Shown piece after piece: positions 33,694 to 41,705 of a DNA stretch of 64,000 nt. The stretch lies in the NCBI GenBank assembly GCA_050304135.1, contig JBNLDC010000023.1:7960-71959 (forward strand), in the 5' to 3' direction. The notes beneath the pieces were generated by a model, which saw nothing but the letters and a program-made list of their open reading frames with translations, was not told the DNA's origin and did no database searches. The stretch's first letter is position 1. Every line of letters begins with the position of its first letter. Source of the DNA: JAFGNB01 sp050304135 (lineage in GTDB: Bacteria > Fibrobacterota > Chitinivibrionia > Chitinivibrionales > Chitinispirillaceae). The position numbers were made by a program, and so were the translations under genes.

Positions 33694-36081
33694 CTAATAC
33701 ACATAGGAATAATACTTGTACCGCTTCATCGAGCTGTCGAGTTCAGCCTGATTGAGTACCATGCCGATGGTGCTCTGCTGCAGGTTCGGAAACTCTTTTA
33801 ATCGTTTTTTAAAGGCAATTACATTGGTGGATCCTGCTTTTACCACAAGGAGTACGCCGTTGAAGAGTTTGTTGATGATTGCGGCATCAACGGAGACACC
33901 TATCGGTGGAGTATCAAGAAGGATGACATCGAACTGTGTTGAGAGGTACTCCAGGAGTGTTGCCAGACGGGGGAGTCCGAGCAGTTCCGAAGGGTTGGGA
34001 ACGTTCGGTCCGGAGGCAATCAGCGAGAGGTTTGGGACATGCGTTGATTGCAGCAAGGGTGCTACATTCTCCGGAGTAACCGGATCCTCCGAAAAAAGAA
34101 AGTCAGCGAGTCCCGGTTTTTTCTTCAAAACGAAGGTGTTGTGCTGCACTCCTCTGCGGATGTCGCCGTCGATCAGCAGGGTTCTGAGTTTCTGCTGGGC
34201 CATGGTAATGGCAAGGTTGGCGGTTACCAGCGACTTGCCCTCGTTCATACCAAGACTGGTAACGATAAGCCGCTTTTTTTCAAGATCGTGCATTTTCAGC
34301 ATTATTTTCGACCGGAGGGAACGGAATATCTCGTTAGTGAAATCCGGAGTGTACGACGCGGTTACCAGTTTCGAGTCGATCTGCCGTATTTTTGTTGGAG
34401 ATGACTCCTGTTTTTTTCTCTTCTTTCGGGGTTTTTTGCCATCTTCCGGTTCAATAACAGGTATTGACTCCAGGAAAGTATAGGGAAGAAATTTGGTCAG
34501 TTCGCTTTCAGTTCGGACTGTCTGGTCAAAAAGGTCAAAAGCAACCGCAGGTCCGAATGCCAGAAGCAAAACAACAAGTGCTCCGATACCGAGAATTTTC
34601 AGTTTTCCCAGTATTCCCACGCTTCCTTCCGGCTCAATAGCATAATCCATAATAAAAACATCGGGCATCTCTACCGCATCCGAAATTTTTGCCTGGTTGT
34701 ATCGTGTGAGCACCGATGAGTGAATTTCCGCAGCAACCTGGGCTTTTCGCTCAAGCTCAGCAAGTTGCAGTTGTTGCACCGGAAGACCATGCATTCGGGC
34801 GGTGATCTCCTGAATTTTACTGGACTGCTGATACGTGGAAGTTGTTGCATCTTTAATATATTGAATAAGCAGACCGATGGTTTTCCCGCGAATATTGACG
34901 ATTTTTGCTCTGTTTTGAACTACTTGCGGATGTGTTTTCGCATAACCGGTGCTCAGCGTGGTTTTCTGTTGCAGCAGTTGGTTGAACTCTGTTTGAAGCA
35001 CCGCGGCAGAGACAACCCCCTGTCTGCTGAGAAACAGCAATGCCTCATTAATGTACAGGTCCTGTTCGGATTCGGAGGCGGTGGAGAGTTGACTCTGAAT
35101 CCGCTGCGCCTCTTCTGCTGAGCTGCGTGAGGAGTACATGCTGCTCTCGAGCATTGCCATGTTGGAAATTGAGGACTGCAGTTCCCCGGCGAGTGCGACA
35201 TTCGGATGATGGCTGCGGTACTCCCGGACAGCATTCTGTGTTGAGGCGACCTGTTCCGCGGCTGCTTTTAGCTGTTTTTCGAGCACGGTAATTGCCTCAT
35301 TTGTTTTACGTTTTTTAAACCCGAGGCTTTTGGATACAAATTCATCGGCAATGGTGTTGATTATTCTGGTTATACGTTTATAATCCCGTCCTGTCATGGA
35401 GATTCCGACAAAATTGTCTTTTTCCCGTCCATACGATCTTTCCATATTTTTATCGTAGACGGTGAGGTTTTTCGAAAGCCACCCAATAGCATCACGCTGC
35501 CGGACGATAAACCAGGTGACAGGAAAAGGGTTTTTAAGAAAAGTTTCTGAAAAAACACATGAAATACCGGTAAAAATGATTTTGTCAAGGCTCGTCAGGG
35601 TGCCCGTTTCAACGAGTTTTTCTTTTATACCTAATGCACGACTTGTGAAAAGTATCTTATAGGAATCACCTTCGACAAGAAATTGATACTTTGCAGGAGG
35701 GGCGGTTGAGTCTACTTGAATGGAGTCAAAAACTTCATTCAGGTCGTACTGTTTGAGCTGAAAACGAAGTGAAAGTTCATCAACCATTTCAGATAGAAAG
35801 CCGGTTGCCCGTATAAGTGCAAGGCGACTTCGCTGAGTCGATTCTCCGATATCGGCAACGGCACTTTTCGAATCGGAGCTTTCAAGACCGATCATAACTG
35901 ATGCTTCGCGTTCAGGTTTATTCAGACCGAACGTGAAAAGATAAAAAAGATCCAGAGAAAAACCGATCGGCAATATAATTATTATCCAGAGTTTCCAACG
36001 CCATAGCAAACGGGTATAATGGGTTACATAATATCCAATATCGAATTCTTTAAGCGAGGTCGGCTGTTGTTGTTGTTGCAT
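33694..36081 (-). CDS. Wzz/GumC chain-length determinant fused to a BY-type tyrosine autokinase
   Basis: A 795-residue inner-membrane protein. A poly-Gln start is followed by TM1 (about residues 30-50), a long periplasmic coiled region, and TM2 (about 485-505). The cytoplasmic kinase domain has the BY-kinase Walker A VTSLGMNEGKSLVTANLA, A' LRTLLIDGDIRRG and B VILLDTPPIG. The tail RYKYYSYVY is the Tyr cluster that is autophosphorylated. Together with the Wza-like protein before it, it controls length and export of the EPS. The first ATG is preceded directly by an in-frame TTG, which could also serve as start. It follows the export gene by 25 bp; both probably form the head of the operon. Confidence 0.93.
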   Translation of the reverse strand: MQQQQQPTSLKEFDIGYYVTHYTRLLWRWKLWIIIILPIGFSLDLFYLFTFGLNKPEREASVMIGLESSDSKSAVADIGESTQRSRLALIRATGFLSEMVDELSLRFQLKQYDLNEVFDSIQVDSTAPPAKYQFLVEGDSYKILFTSRALGIKEKLVETGTLTSLDKIIFTGISCVFSETFLKNPFPVTWFIVRQRDAIGWLSKNLTVYDKNMERSYGREKDNFVGISMTGRDYKRITRIINTIADEFVSKSLGFKKRKTNEAITVLEKQLKAAAEQVASTQNAVREYRSHHPNVALAGELQSSISNMAMLESSMYSSRSSAEEAQRIQSQLSTASESEQDLYINEALLFLSRQGVVSAAVLQTEFNQLLQQKTTLSTGYAKTHPQVVQNRAKIVNIRGKTIGLLIQYIKDATTSTYQQSSKIQEITARMHGLPVQQLQLAELERKAQVAAEIHSSVLTRYNQAKISDAVEMPDVFIMDYAIEPEGSVGILGKLKILGIGALVVLLLAFGPAVAFDLFDQTVRTESELTKFLPYTFLESIPVIEPEDGKKPRKKRKKQESSPTKIRQIDSKLVTASYTPDFTNEIFRSLRSKIMLKMHDLEKKRLIVTSLGMNEGKSLVTANLAITMAQQKLRTLLIDGDIRRGVQHNTFVLKKKPGLADFLFSEDPVTPENVAPLLQSTHVPNLSLIASGPNVPNPSELLGLPRLATLLEYLSTQFDVILLDTPPIGVSVDAAIINKLFNGVLLVVKAGSTNVIAFKKRLKEFPNLQQSTIGMVLNQAELDSSMKRYKYYSYVY

Positions 36082-36106
36082 CAAAATCAGTGCTTTCCGG
36101 TGAAGC

Positions 36107-36829
36107 TCAACGGTTGGAATAATTCTGGTACATAAGCATGGAGCTATAGACGGTAAAAATGGAAACTGCCGTGGTAATGGAAAAAGTCAACATAGGCAGT
36201 ATTTCGGTTTTAAACAGTTCCCAACCGGTACGCTGCGGCTGCTGAATAACCGTCAACTGATCGCCGGTGGTAAACCCGATCTGGTAGAGTGATTTTCCCT
36301 CCTGTATAACCGGCGCCAGATTCTGTTTAAAAACCTCATTGTTGCGTTCCCATTTAAGTTTCTTGAATCCGTCAGGCCGCTGTGGTCCGCCGGCCATCTG
36401 GATTGCCTCCCAGAGAGATGCATGCGGATTGATCCAGTACAACCCGGGCCGGTAAAAGCCGCCGTTGAGCGCGATACGGATTACCGGACGGACTTTCATG
36501 TGCGGGTATCGCATGAAATCCACATATTTTTCGGCAAGAAGTTTCGCCAATGCATCTGACGACATATTGGTGACTTTGATATATCCTATAATCGGGAAAT
36601 CAACAAATCCCTCTCCGTCAATCGGGTAGAACCCTGTAGGGAACGCCCCGGTATCGGGGTAGGTGATAATCTCAAGCGCATCACCCGGCTTGAACGGCAG
36701 CGGCCGGACCCCGGAGGTGAGGGTAGCGGTTCCTGTCTGTCCCGTAGTTGCGGTATCACCCGGAGCTTCGGCAAAAAGGACGACAAACAGCATAAGTGTC
36801 AGAATTGCGGATATAAATGATAGTTTCAT
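36107..36829 (-). CDS. Wza/EpsE-like polysaccharide export protein
   Basis: A 240-residue exported protein with a signal peptide (residues 1-20). The polysaccharide export domain contains LPFKPGDALEIITYPD and the GFVDFPIIGYIKVTNMSSDALAKLL stretch. A SLBB-like segment follows (ALNGGFYRPGLYWINPHASLWEAI). The end has a hydrophobic segment (about 208-232) of the kind that spans a membrane. There is no lipobox Cys after the signal peptide, unlike Wza. It is the first gene of the minus-strand operon that runs into the BY-kinase and, beyond the repeats, PrsR, FemAB and exosortase. A sigma-70-like promoter lies just upstream. Confidence 0.87.
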   Translation of the reverse strand: MKLSFISAILTLMLFVVLFAEAPGDTATTGQTGTATLTSGVRPLPFKPGDALEIITYPDTGAFPTGFYPIDGEGFVDFPIIGYIKVTNMSSDALAKLLAEKYVDFMRYPHMKVRPVIRIALNGGFYRPGLYWINPHASLWEAIQMAGGPQRPDGFKKLKWERNNEVFKQNLAPVIQEGKSLYQIGFTTGDQLTVIQQPQRTGWELFKTEILPMLTFSITTAVSIFTVYSSMLMYQNYSNR

Positions 36830-36852
36830 AGTGCACCCGTATCGTAAGTGAA

Positions 36853-36881
36853 ATAATATCGTATTTGAACTGTTTTAACAA
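36853..36881 (-). promoter_or_regulatory. Candidate sigma-70 promoter of the export/BY-kinase operon
   Basis: On the minus strand TTGTTA (36881-36876) and TATTAT (36858-36853) are separated by 17 bp. Transcription would start near 36846, leaving a leader of about 17 nt before the ATG, with GGGTG as a weak ribosome-binding site. Confidence 0.5.
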
Positions 36882-36895
36882 TGTACGTGTTAAAA
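36873..36895. promoter_or_regulatory. Dyad operator overlapping the -35 of the export operon
   Basis: TTTTAACA and TGTTAAAA form a perfect 8-bp inverted repeat with a 7-bp spacer (ATGTACG). One arm covers the -35 hexamer, a position suited to repression or to a class II activator. Its half-site is similar but not identical to the AGTGTAAAAAAA arm at 37155. Confidence 0.45.
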
Positions 36896-37012
36896 TACTT
36901 TAATTATAGAAATTACAACAGTGCAGGTGATGAAATTGTAGTTACGGGGGATGAGTGACGTTTGGGAGAGACGGAGGGGTGGGGACGGGGAGACAGAGAG
37001 ATGTGGAGCATT

Positions 37013-37040
37013 TCGGGGTCGGAGTCGGTATCGGAATCGA
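37013..37040. repeat. Single TCGGNN hexamer array (member E)
   Basis: A lone left-type array, starting TCGGGGTCGGAGTCGGTATC, in the gap between the divergent export and PEP-CTERM genes. It has no matching reverse-complement array and no flanking modules, so it looks like a fragment. The surrounding 36900-37150 stretch is G-rich in places and has no gene. Confidence 0.7.
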
Positions 37041-37154
37041 AGAGGAGACATGGCGATGGATTACGGAGAGCAGAAGGCGGAAGGTGGTGGCCAGAAGGTG
37101 GATTTGACAAGCATTACGGAATTACTCCTTTGCTGATTAAGATCAAACTGTCTG

Positions 37155-37195
37155 AGTGTAAAAAAATTTGACACTGCTATCGCTTTTTTTACACT
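37155..37195. promoter_or_regulatory. Inverted repeat upstream of the PEP-CTERM gene: candidate PrsR enhancer (PEP-CTERM box)
   Basis: AGTGTAAAAAAA (37155-37166) and TTTTTTTACACT (37184-37195) are perfect 12-bp inverted arms with a 17-bp spacer. A third half-site, TTTGACAC (37167-37174), follows the left arm directly and makes a second, shorter dyad GTGTAAA-N5-TTTGACAC. The site lies about 55-100 bp upstream of the GG-N10 promoter, the normal place for an activator of the NtrC family. Confidence 0.6.
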
Positions 37196-37250
37196 TCTTG
37201 TTGGAGTTCGAAGAAAAAGGCCTTTTTTAAGGACCTGTTAGCCTATGCAG

Positions 37251-37267
37251 TTGGCATGATATTTGAT
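37251..37267 (+). promoter_or_regulatory. Sigma-54-like promoter of the PEP-CTERM gene
   Basis: TTGGCATGATATTTGAT matches the sigma-54 consensus TTGGCACG-N4-TTGCW with two deviations (T for C in the -24 box, A for C in the -12 box). The GG (37253-37254) and the GA (37265-37266) are exactly 10 bp apart. It lies about 50 bp upstream of the start codon. Confidence 0.65.
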
Positions 37268-37318
37268 ATATTATTCTAAGCTCGTATGAACACTGAATAA
37301 TTGCTAAGGAGATTTGGA

Positions 37319-37975
37319 ATGTCAAAGAAAAATGTGGTTTTGAAAATGTTGTCAGCTGGTGCGGTATTGGCCGGGTTAGTTCAGGCGGACCCGGTTTCAA
37401 TGGTTTCGACACAGGTCAATTCGTACAATACCTGGTGGCAGGAAATCGTTGGAGCAAGTTGGGAAGACGCGACTGGCGACAATATTATTGAAGTTGGTGA
37501 GGAAGTTACGTTTACTATCACCATGGATAAACAATTCCGTGGTGATCATGATTACGATGCATTGAAGGTCTGGATGGATAATGTAGTTGTCGGTGCTCCT
37601 TCTACTGCTTCCGGACAGCTTCTCAAGGACAGCGGATATGAATTTATGTGGGATGCCACCGGTGGTGGCTGGAACTCTGATCCGTACAACGGACCGGTAA
37701 AGGATTTTTCTTTCAAGTATACGTTCAATGCTGTTGGTACTTATGATCTTACAGCATCCGTTATGTGTAGCAGGGACCTTTCAGCTCTTTTTGGCAGTTC
37801 AAATGATCAACCAACAACTTACGATTTCAGTTTATGGCAAAAGGATACCAAACGTTATCAGGGTGAAACTGAAAAGTTTCAAGTTACCGTTACTCAGAAC
37901 GTTCCCGAACCCACCATCCTCTCACTTCTTGGATGCGGACTTCTTGGAATGGCTTTCATTCGTCGTAAAAAATAA
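37319..37975 (+). CDS. PEP-CTERM sorting-domain protein
   Basis: A 218-residue exported protein. Start at the ATG at 37319, preceded by AAGGAG (37306-37311) at ideal spacing; an upstream TTG in frame has none. Residues 1-23 form a signal peptide ending in LVQA. The mature part is beta-rich with many Asp/Trp/Tyr and only one Cys before the anchor, typical of PEP-CTERM proteins. It ends with VPEP (195-198), a hydrophobic helix and the basic tail RRKK, the full exosortase-sorting signal. The exosortase-EpsI fusion at 27040-28524 is the likely processing enzyme. The core domain has no recognisable function. Transcription ends at a hairpin at 38007-38036. Confidence 0.93.
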   Translation: MSKKNVVLKMLSAGAVLAGLVQADPVSMVSTQVNSYNTWWQEIVGASWEDATGDNIIEVGEEVTFTITMDKQFRGDHDYDALKVWMDNVVVGAPSTASGQLLKDSGYEFMWDATGGGWNSDPYNGPVKDFSFKYTFNAVGTYDLTASVMCSRDLSALFGSSNDQPTTYDFSLWQKDTKRYQGETEKFQVTVTQNVPEPTILSLLGCGLLGMAFIRRKK

Positions 37976-38006
37976 ATTTCAGTACTACATAGATATGAAG
38001 TGATAC

Positions 38007-38036
38007 AGAGGCGGGTTTTATCCTGCCTCTTTTTTT
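38007..38036 (+). terminator. Rho-independent terminator of the PEP-CTERM gene
   Basis: GAGGCGGG and CCTGCCTC form an 8-bp stem (one G-T pair) around TTTTAT, followed by seven T residues. It starts 32 bp after the stop codon. Confidence 0.85.
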
Positions 38037-38076
38037 GTGTGCGCCCGGCTGGGCAAGTGAGCGGATTGTGGAAGTG

Positions 38077-38234
38077 TTAATTAGTTTCTGTTCAGGATTT
38101 CCCTATTCGGTCGTTGAGCGGAGTCGAAACGATCGATTCCTTACAAATTCGGGCACACTTCGACGGGGCTCAGTGCACCGCTTCGACTCCGCTCAGTGTC
38201 CGAATTTAACCTATTCTGAACAGAAACTAATTAG
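38077..38234. repeat. MITE-like palindromic element, copy 2
   Basis: It is bounded by TTAATTAGTTTCTGTTCAG and its near-perfect inverse CTGAACAGAAACTAATTAG. The interior is nearly identical to the reverse complement of copy 3 (40892-41026), except for an additional stretch of about 23 bp around GGGGCTCAGTGCACCGCTTC that repeats CTTCGAC. It has no coding capacity. Internally the arms GTTGAGCGGAGTCGAAAC and GCTTCGACTCCGCTCAG can fold back on each other. Confidence 0.85.
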
Positions 38235-38283
38235 TAGTCATTAGTGGATAGTGGATAGTGCGTCTTCCTCCGTTATCCAGATA

Positions 38284-38392
38284 GTCCCGGGACGTCTCCT
38301 CTGCCCTGTGGTCCCCCTGGGGCGTAGAAAAATTCCCGCTGTGCGGGAATGTACGCCTCTCCTTGTGGGAGAGGCCACGTCGGCCGGTGGCC
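38284..38392. repeat. REP-like cluster of GC-rich hairpins
   Basis: Successive small palindromes are present: GTCCCGGGAC (38284-38293), ATTCCCGC-TGT-GCGGGAAT (38332-38350), GCCTCTCC-TTGTG-GGAGAGGC (38355-38375) and GGCCAC-N8-GTGGCC (38373-38392). This is the usual look of an extragenic REP-type cluster. It separates copy 2 of the MITE-like element from the citrate synthase fragment. Confidence 0.65.
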
Positions 38393-38437
38393 GGCGGGAG
38401 AGGTCAGAATAACAGAAAAAGATACGATTGTTCCATT

Positions 38438-38728
38438 TCACTGGTTCTCGGTCGGAACAAAGGGGCGCAACTGCGGACCAATGTAAATCTGCCGAGGCTG
38501 GTAGATCTTCCCGTTGTTGTTGTCGAATGTCTCCATCCAATGGGCAATCCAGCCGGGAAGTTTTCCGATCGCGAAGAGAACCGTGAGTATGTTAGTTGGG
38601 ATATTCAGCGCATGATAGATAATTCCCGTGTAAAAATCTTCGTTCGGATAGAGTTACCGTTCGATGAAGTAATCATCGGTGAGGGTGTGTTCCTCAAGCT
38701 GTTTCGCAATGTCGACCTGTGGAAAGAG
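38438..38728 (-). pseudogene. gltA: Citrate synthase 3' fragment with an in-frame stop
   Basis: Reading the minus strand from 38728 gives about 95 codons matching the C-terminus of type I citrate synthase: VDIAKQLEEHTLTDDYFIER, a stop, LYPNEDFYTGIIYHALNIPT, FAIGKLPGWIAHW, PRQIYIGPQLRPFVP, and a final TGA at 38440. The internal TAA (38656-38654) stands where the family has a Lys before LYPN. The conserved catalytic Asp would be just upstream of the surviving part, and the N-terminal about 330 residues are missing. It is a remnant, not a functional gene. It lies between the REP/MITE cluster and the DAHP synthase gene, so an element-associated deletion is a reasonable cause. Confidence 0.85.
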
Positions 38729-38830
38729 TGAAGTAACACAATCCGCCTACTTGCGCAGTTTGCCGATGTCAATGCCGGAGGTTCACTCGGTTGCGGGTAG
38801 AACAGTTCCTTTATGGCAGAAAAAAGATGG

Positions 38831-39859
38831 TTACATCTTATCGGCAAGATCAAGCACCAGCCGCTCGGTGGTTTCCCAGCTGATGCATGGGTCGGTAATT
38901 GACTGGCCGTAAACTGCTCCGGTAACACTCTGGCTGCCTTCAACGATATAACTTTCGATCATCAGTCCCTTGACGGTTTTTTTAATCAACGGTGAATAGT
39001 TTCGGCTGTGCATGATTTCATGGGCTATTCTTGGCTGCTCGGAGAAGAGCCGGGCGGAGTTGGAGTGGTTGGTGTCAATAATGATTGCCGGATTCGCCAG
39101 CCCCATCTGTTCGTATTTTGTGATGATATCCGTCAAGTCTTCAAAATGATAGTTCGGGATGGTGTTGCCGAGTTTGTCGATGGCGCCGCGGAGTATCGCA
39201 TGGGCGTACGGGTTGCCTTCGGTTTCGACCTCCCACCCGTTGTAAGCAAAAATATGGGGTTGCTGCGCTGCGTGAATCGAGTTGAGCATCACCTGAATAT
39301 CTCCGCTTATCGGATTTTTAAAGCCTGCAGGCAGCCCGATACCACTCGCGGTAAGCCGATGTTGCTGATTTTCTGAAGAACGGGCCCCAATGGCAACATA
39401 ATTGAGCAGATCACCCAGATACGTAAAGTTGCTCGGGTAGAGCATCTCGTCCGCACCGGTAAAACCTGACTGCGCAATCACCCGCAGGTGCATTTTCCGT
39501 ATCGCCTTGATTCCCTCGACAATATCCGGTTCTCCTGATGGGTCCGGTTGATGGGCCATTCCTTTGTAGCCGGTACCCATGGTGCGTGGTTTATTGGTGT
39601 AAATACGGGGAACCAGAAAGAGTTCCTCGCGGGTCTGTTCCTGCAGTCTGGCCAGACGGCAGCAGTAGTCGACAACGGCGTCTTCATTGTGCGCGCTGCA
39701 GGGTCCGATAATCACGATAAACCGGTTGTCGTTACCTGCAAGGATCGATTCAAACTCCCGGTCGCGTTGCTGTTTCAGTGGAGAATGGGCTGCGGGCAGC
39801 GGCATCTCTGCGATGAGTTCCTCAGGAGTCTGCAGCTCTCGGAGTTTTTTAAAGGCCAT
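38831..39859 (-). CDS. aroG: 3-deoxy-7-phosphoheptulonate (DAHP) synthase, type I
   Basis: A 342-residue class I DAHP synthase (AroF/G/H type; which isozyme cannot be told). It catalyses condensation of phosphoenolpyruvate with erythrose 4-phosphate, the first step of the shikimate pathway. Landmarks are IIGPCSAHNEDAVVDY, the KPRTMGTGYKG-type active site (KPRT.. with the GYKG variant), IGARSSENQQHR, GFKNPISGD and IIDTNHSNS. The length matches the family. The catalytic metal Cys is in GPCS. No feedback-inhibition type can be assigned with confidence. The gene is monocistronic and bounded by the citrate synthase remnant and a methyltransferase gene 80 bp upstream. Confidence 0.93.
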   Translation of the reverse strand: MAFKKLRELQTPEELIAEMPLPAAHSPLKQQRDREFESILAGNDNRFIVIIGPCSAHNEDAVVDYCCRLARLQEQTREELFLVPRIYTNKPRTMGTGYKGMAHQPDPSGEPDIVEGIKAIRKMHLRVIAQSGFTGADEMLYPSNFTYLGDLLNYVAIGARSSENQQHRLTASGIGLPAGFKNPISGDIQVMLNSIHAAQQPHIFAYNGWEVETEGNPYAHAILRGAIDKLGNTIPNYHFEDLTDIITKYEQMGLANPAIIIDTNHSNSARLFSEQPRIAHEIMHSRNYSPLIKKTVKGLMIESYIVEGSQSVTGAVYGQSITDPCISWETTERLVLDLADKM

Positions 39860-39939
39860 TGTTTTTCCTTATGTTTTTGACGTGTTGGATAATTTCGTTG
39901 AGACGTTGCATGCAACGTCTCTCCAGGAAACATCGTTGA

Positions 39940-40776
39940 TCATGTATGCCCCTTGATCGCATCCACGAGTACAAACGGTACGCTCAGCTTCATACCTCCG
40001 CACAACAGGGCATACTCATTCAGCGCTGCCTCGACACGTAAAAATACCTCTTCCTCCTGATCGGGTGGAAGAAATGATTTCCAGGACTCCAGAAAGGCGA
40101 TTTTGACAAAATAATGATTCAGCATGGCGGTTCCGTCGGAAAAACGGTAGCTGAACTGTTCCGATTCAAGTGCTCTGACGGTGAACCCCTTTTGCTGCAG
40201 CAGTGCCAGGAGACGGTTGACCGGGGGGCGTTTCTCGTCGATATGGCGATACATTGCCTCAACTGAACTATCGAGTCCCATTTCCGTGAGTACTTTTTCA
40301 AGAATGGTATAGAATTCGAACATCGTTTTTTCGGTGTTCATGGTCCAGACAAGCTGTCCTCCCGGTTTAAGAACCCGTGCACATTCGGAGAAAACCTGCT
40401 CGACGTCATGCACATTGTTGATACCGTTGTTGCTGGTGATCAGATCTGCAGAATCGTCGGGGAGGGGAATTGATTCAGCATACCCGGTAAGCAGCGAGAC
40501 ATTCCGAATACCGAAACAGTCGATTTTCCGTTTCACCTGTGTTAGAATGTCTTTCCATGGATCGATGCCGTACACTGAGCAGCTCTCTCCAAGCCGCATT
40601 GCCAGTTCAATGAGGGGGAAGCCTGATCCGAATCCGATATCGAGAGCGGTAATGTCTGTTCTGTAGTCAATGGAGTCGAGCAGCTTCAGGCCGAACGGTG
40701 CCGACCAGAAGGGCAGCTCATCGCAGAGGTCAGGATGGACATGTGGAAACGATTTTGATGCTTTCGTATGTTTCAT
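39940..40776 (-). CDS. Class I SAM-dependent methyltransferase
   Basis: A 278-residue methyltransferase with motif I ALDIGFGSGFPLIELA, the acidic strand end YGIDPW, and motif IV SADLITSNNGINN, in the UbiE/Methyltransf_11 style. I prefer the ATG at 40776, which follows AAAGGG at 7 bp, over one eleven codons earlier with no such signal. The substrate is unknown; small-molecule methylation is most likely. It lies on the same strand as, and 80 bp before, the DAHP synthase gene. The two are flanked together by inverted copies of the MITE-like element. Confidence 0.85.
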   Translation of the reverse strand: MKHTKASKSFPHVHPDLCDELPFWSAPFGLKLLDSIDYRTDITALDIGFGSGFPLIELAMRLGESCSVYGIDPWKDILTQVKRKIDCFGIRNVSLLTGYAESIPLPDDSADLITSNNGINNVHDVEQVFSECARVLKPGGQLVWTMNTEKTMFEFYTILEKVLTEMGLDSSVEAMYRHIDEKRPPVNRLLALLQQKGFTVRALESEQFSYRFSDGTAMLNHYFVKIAFLESWKSFLPPDQEEEVFLRVEAALNEYALLCGGMKLSVPFVLVDAIKGHT

Positions 40777-40891
40777 TAATCGACCCTTTACAGATGGTGG
40801 CATTTTCAAACACGTTTACTGATATCCCGGGAAAGGCCGGATTCCAATAGAAGTGGAACACTATAGTGATAAAAATAATGATTGGATGTAT

Positions 40892-41026
40892 TTAATTAGT
40901 TTCTGTTCAGAATAGGTTAAATTCGGACACTGAGCGGAGTCGAAGTGTGCCCGAATTTGTAAGGAATCGATCGTTTCGACTCCGCTCAACGACCGAATAG
41001 GGAAATCCTGAATAGAAACTAATTAG
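40892..41026. repeat. MITE-like palindromic element, copy 3
   Basis: An inverted copy of the 38077-38234 element. The ends TTAATTAGTTTCTGTTCAG and CTGAATAGAAACTAATTAG and the whole interior align to the reverse complement of copy 2, with very few differences apart from the short extra stretch in copy 2. It lies in the gap between the methyltransferase and lipoprotein genes. The rest of that gap shows nothing I can assign. Confidence 0.85.
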
Positions 41027-41118
41027 CAGTACGGAATTGAATGTGGAGGTTGGGGTCTGCCTGGAAGGTCCGGAGAGACTGCAGATGGAATCACCGGCAG
41101 GGGAAAAATGGTATCAGA

Positions 41119-41475
41119 TCATTTTACAAAATTACGTGCATCAAAATAGATGAGTTTCCGTACCGCGGGATTTTGCAGCTGAATCTCTACAACGTCGATT
41201 ATTTTTTCCTTTTCGGAAAGAAGCGTCTGTCCGACCAGAAACCAGTCTTTCCCCCGGTTGCCGTAACGGCCGGAGATATAATGGTACTCCGCGGCAAAAC
41301 CATCCCGCTGCGACTGCACTCCATTTATGAGCACCGCATTGCCGAAGGACTCTCCATTGTCGTTCGAGAATTTGCAGGAAGATGCGACCGGTCCGATGGT
41401 GTTGCTGCTGATGGTCTGTTTTGGGGAACAGGAATAGAGCAATGCGAGTACGGTAACGGCAATAATAGTTTTCAT
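41119..41475 (-). CDS. Small lipoprotein of unknown function
   Basis: A 118-residue protein with a lipoprotein signal peptide (LLYSC lipobox, Cys near residue 16). The start is the ATG at 41475, preceded by GGAGG at 7 bp; an upstream in-frame TTG would be too close to that signal. The mature part is short, with a C-terminal segment VVEIQLQNPAVRKLIYFDARNFVK and no motif I recognise. Its Ser/Thr-rich region after the lipobox suits a flexible tether to the outer membrane. It is convergent or divergent to none of the polysaccharide genes and stands alone. Function unknown. Confidence 0.7.
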   Translation of the reverse strand: MKTIIAVTVLALLYSCSPKQTISSNTIGPVASSCKFSNDNGESFGNAVLINGVQSQRDGFAAEYHYISGRYGNRGKDWFLVGQTLLSEKEKIIDVVEIQLQNPAVRKLIYFDARNFVK

Positions 41476-41705
41476 ACCCAAACCTCCAGATGAATATGAA
41501 TTTATTGTATAATTAAACGCTTAAGGTTGAGAAGAATTTTCTTAGATTTTCCGGCGATTTTTTAAATTTTCACTGCAGCGTCAGATAACACTATCTCCCG
41601 AAGGTTCTTCATCCTCTGCGAAGTGAGACAGAAACGGCAGGTAGCAGTACCGGATTTCCCTGCAGTTCATCGTTTATTGCAGCCTCCAACAATTATTTTC
41701 ACTAG

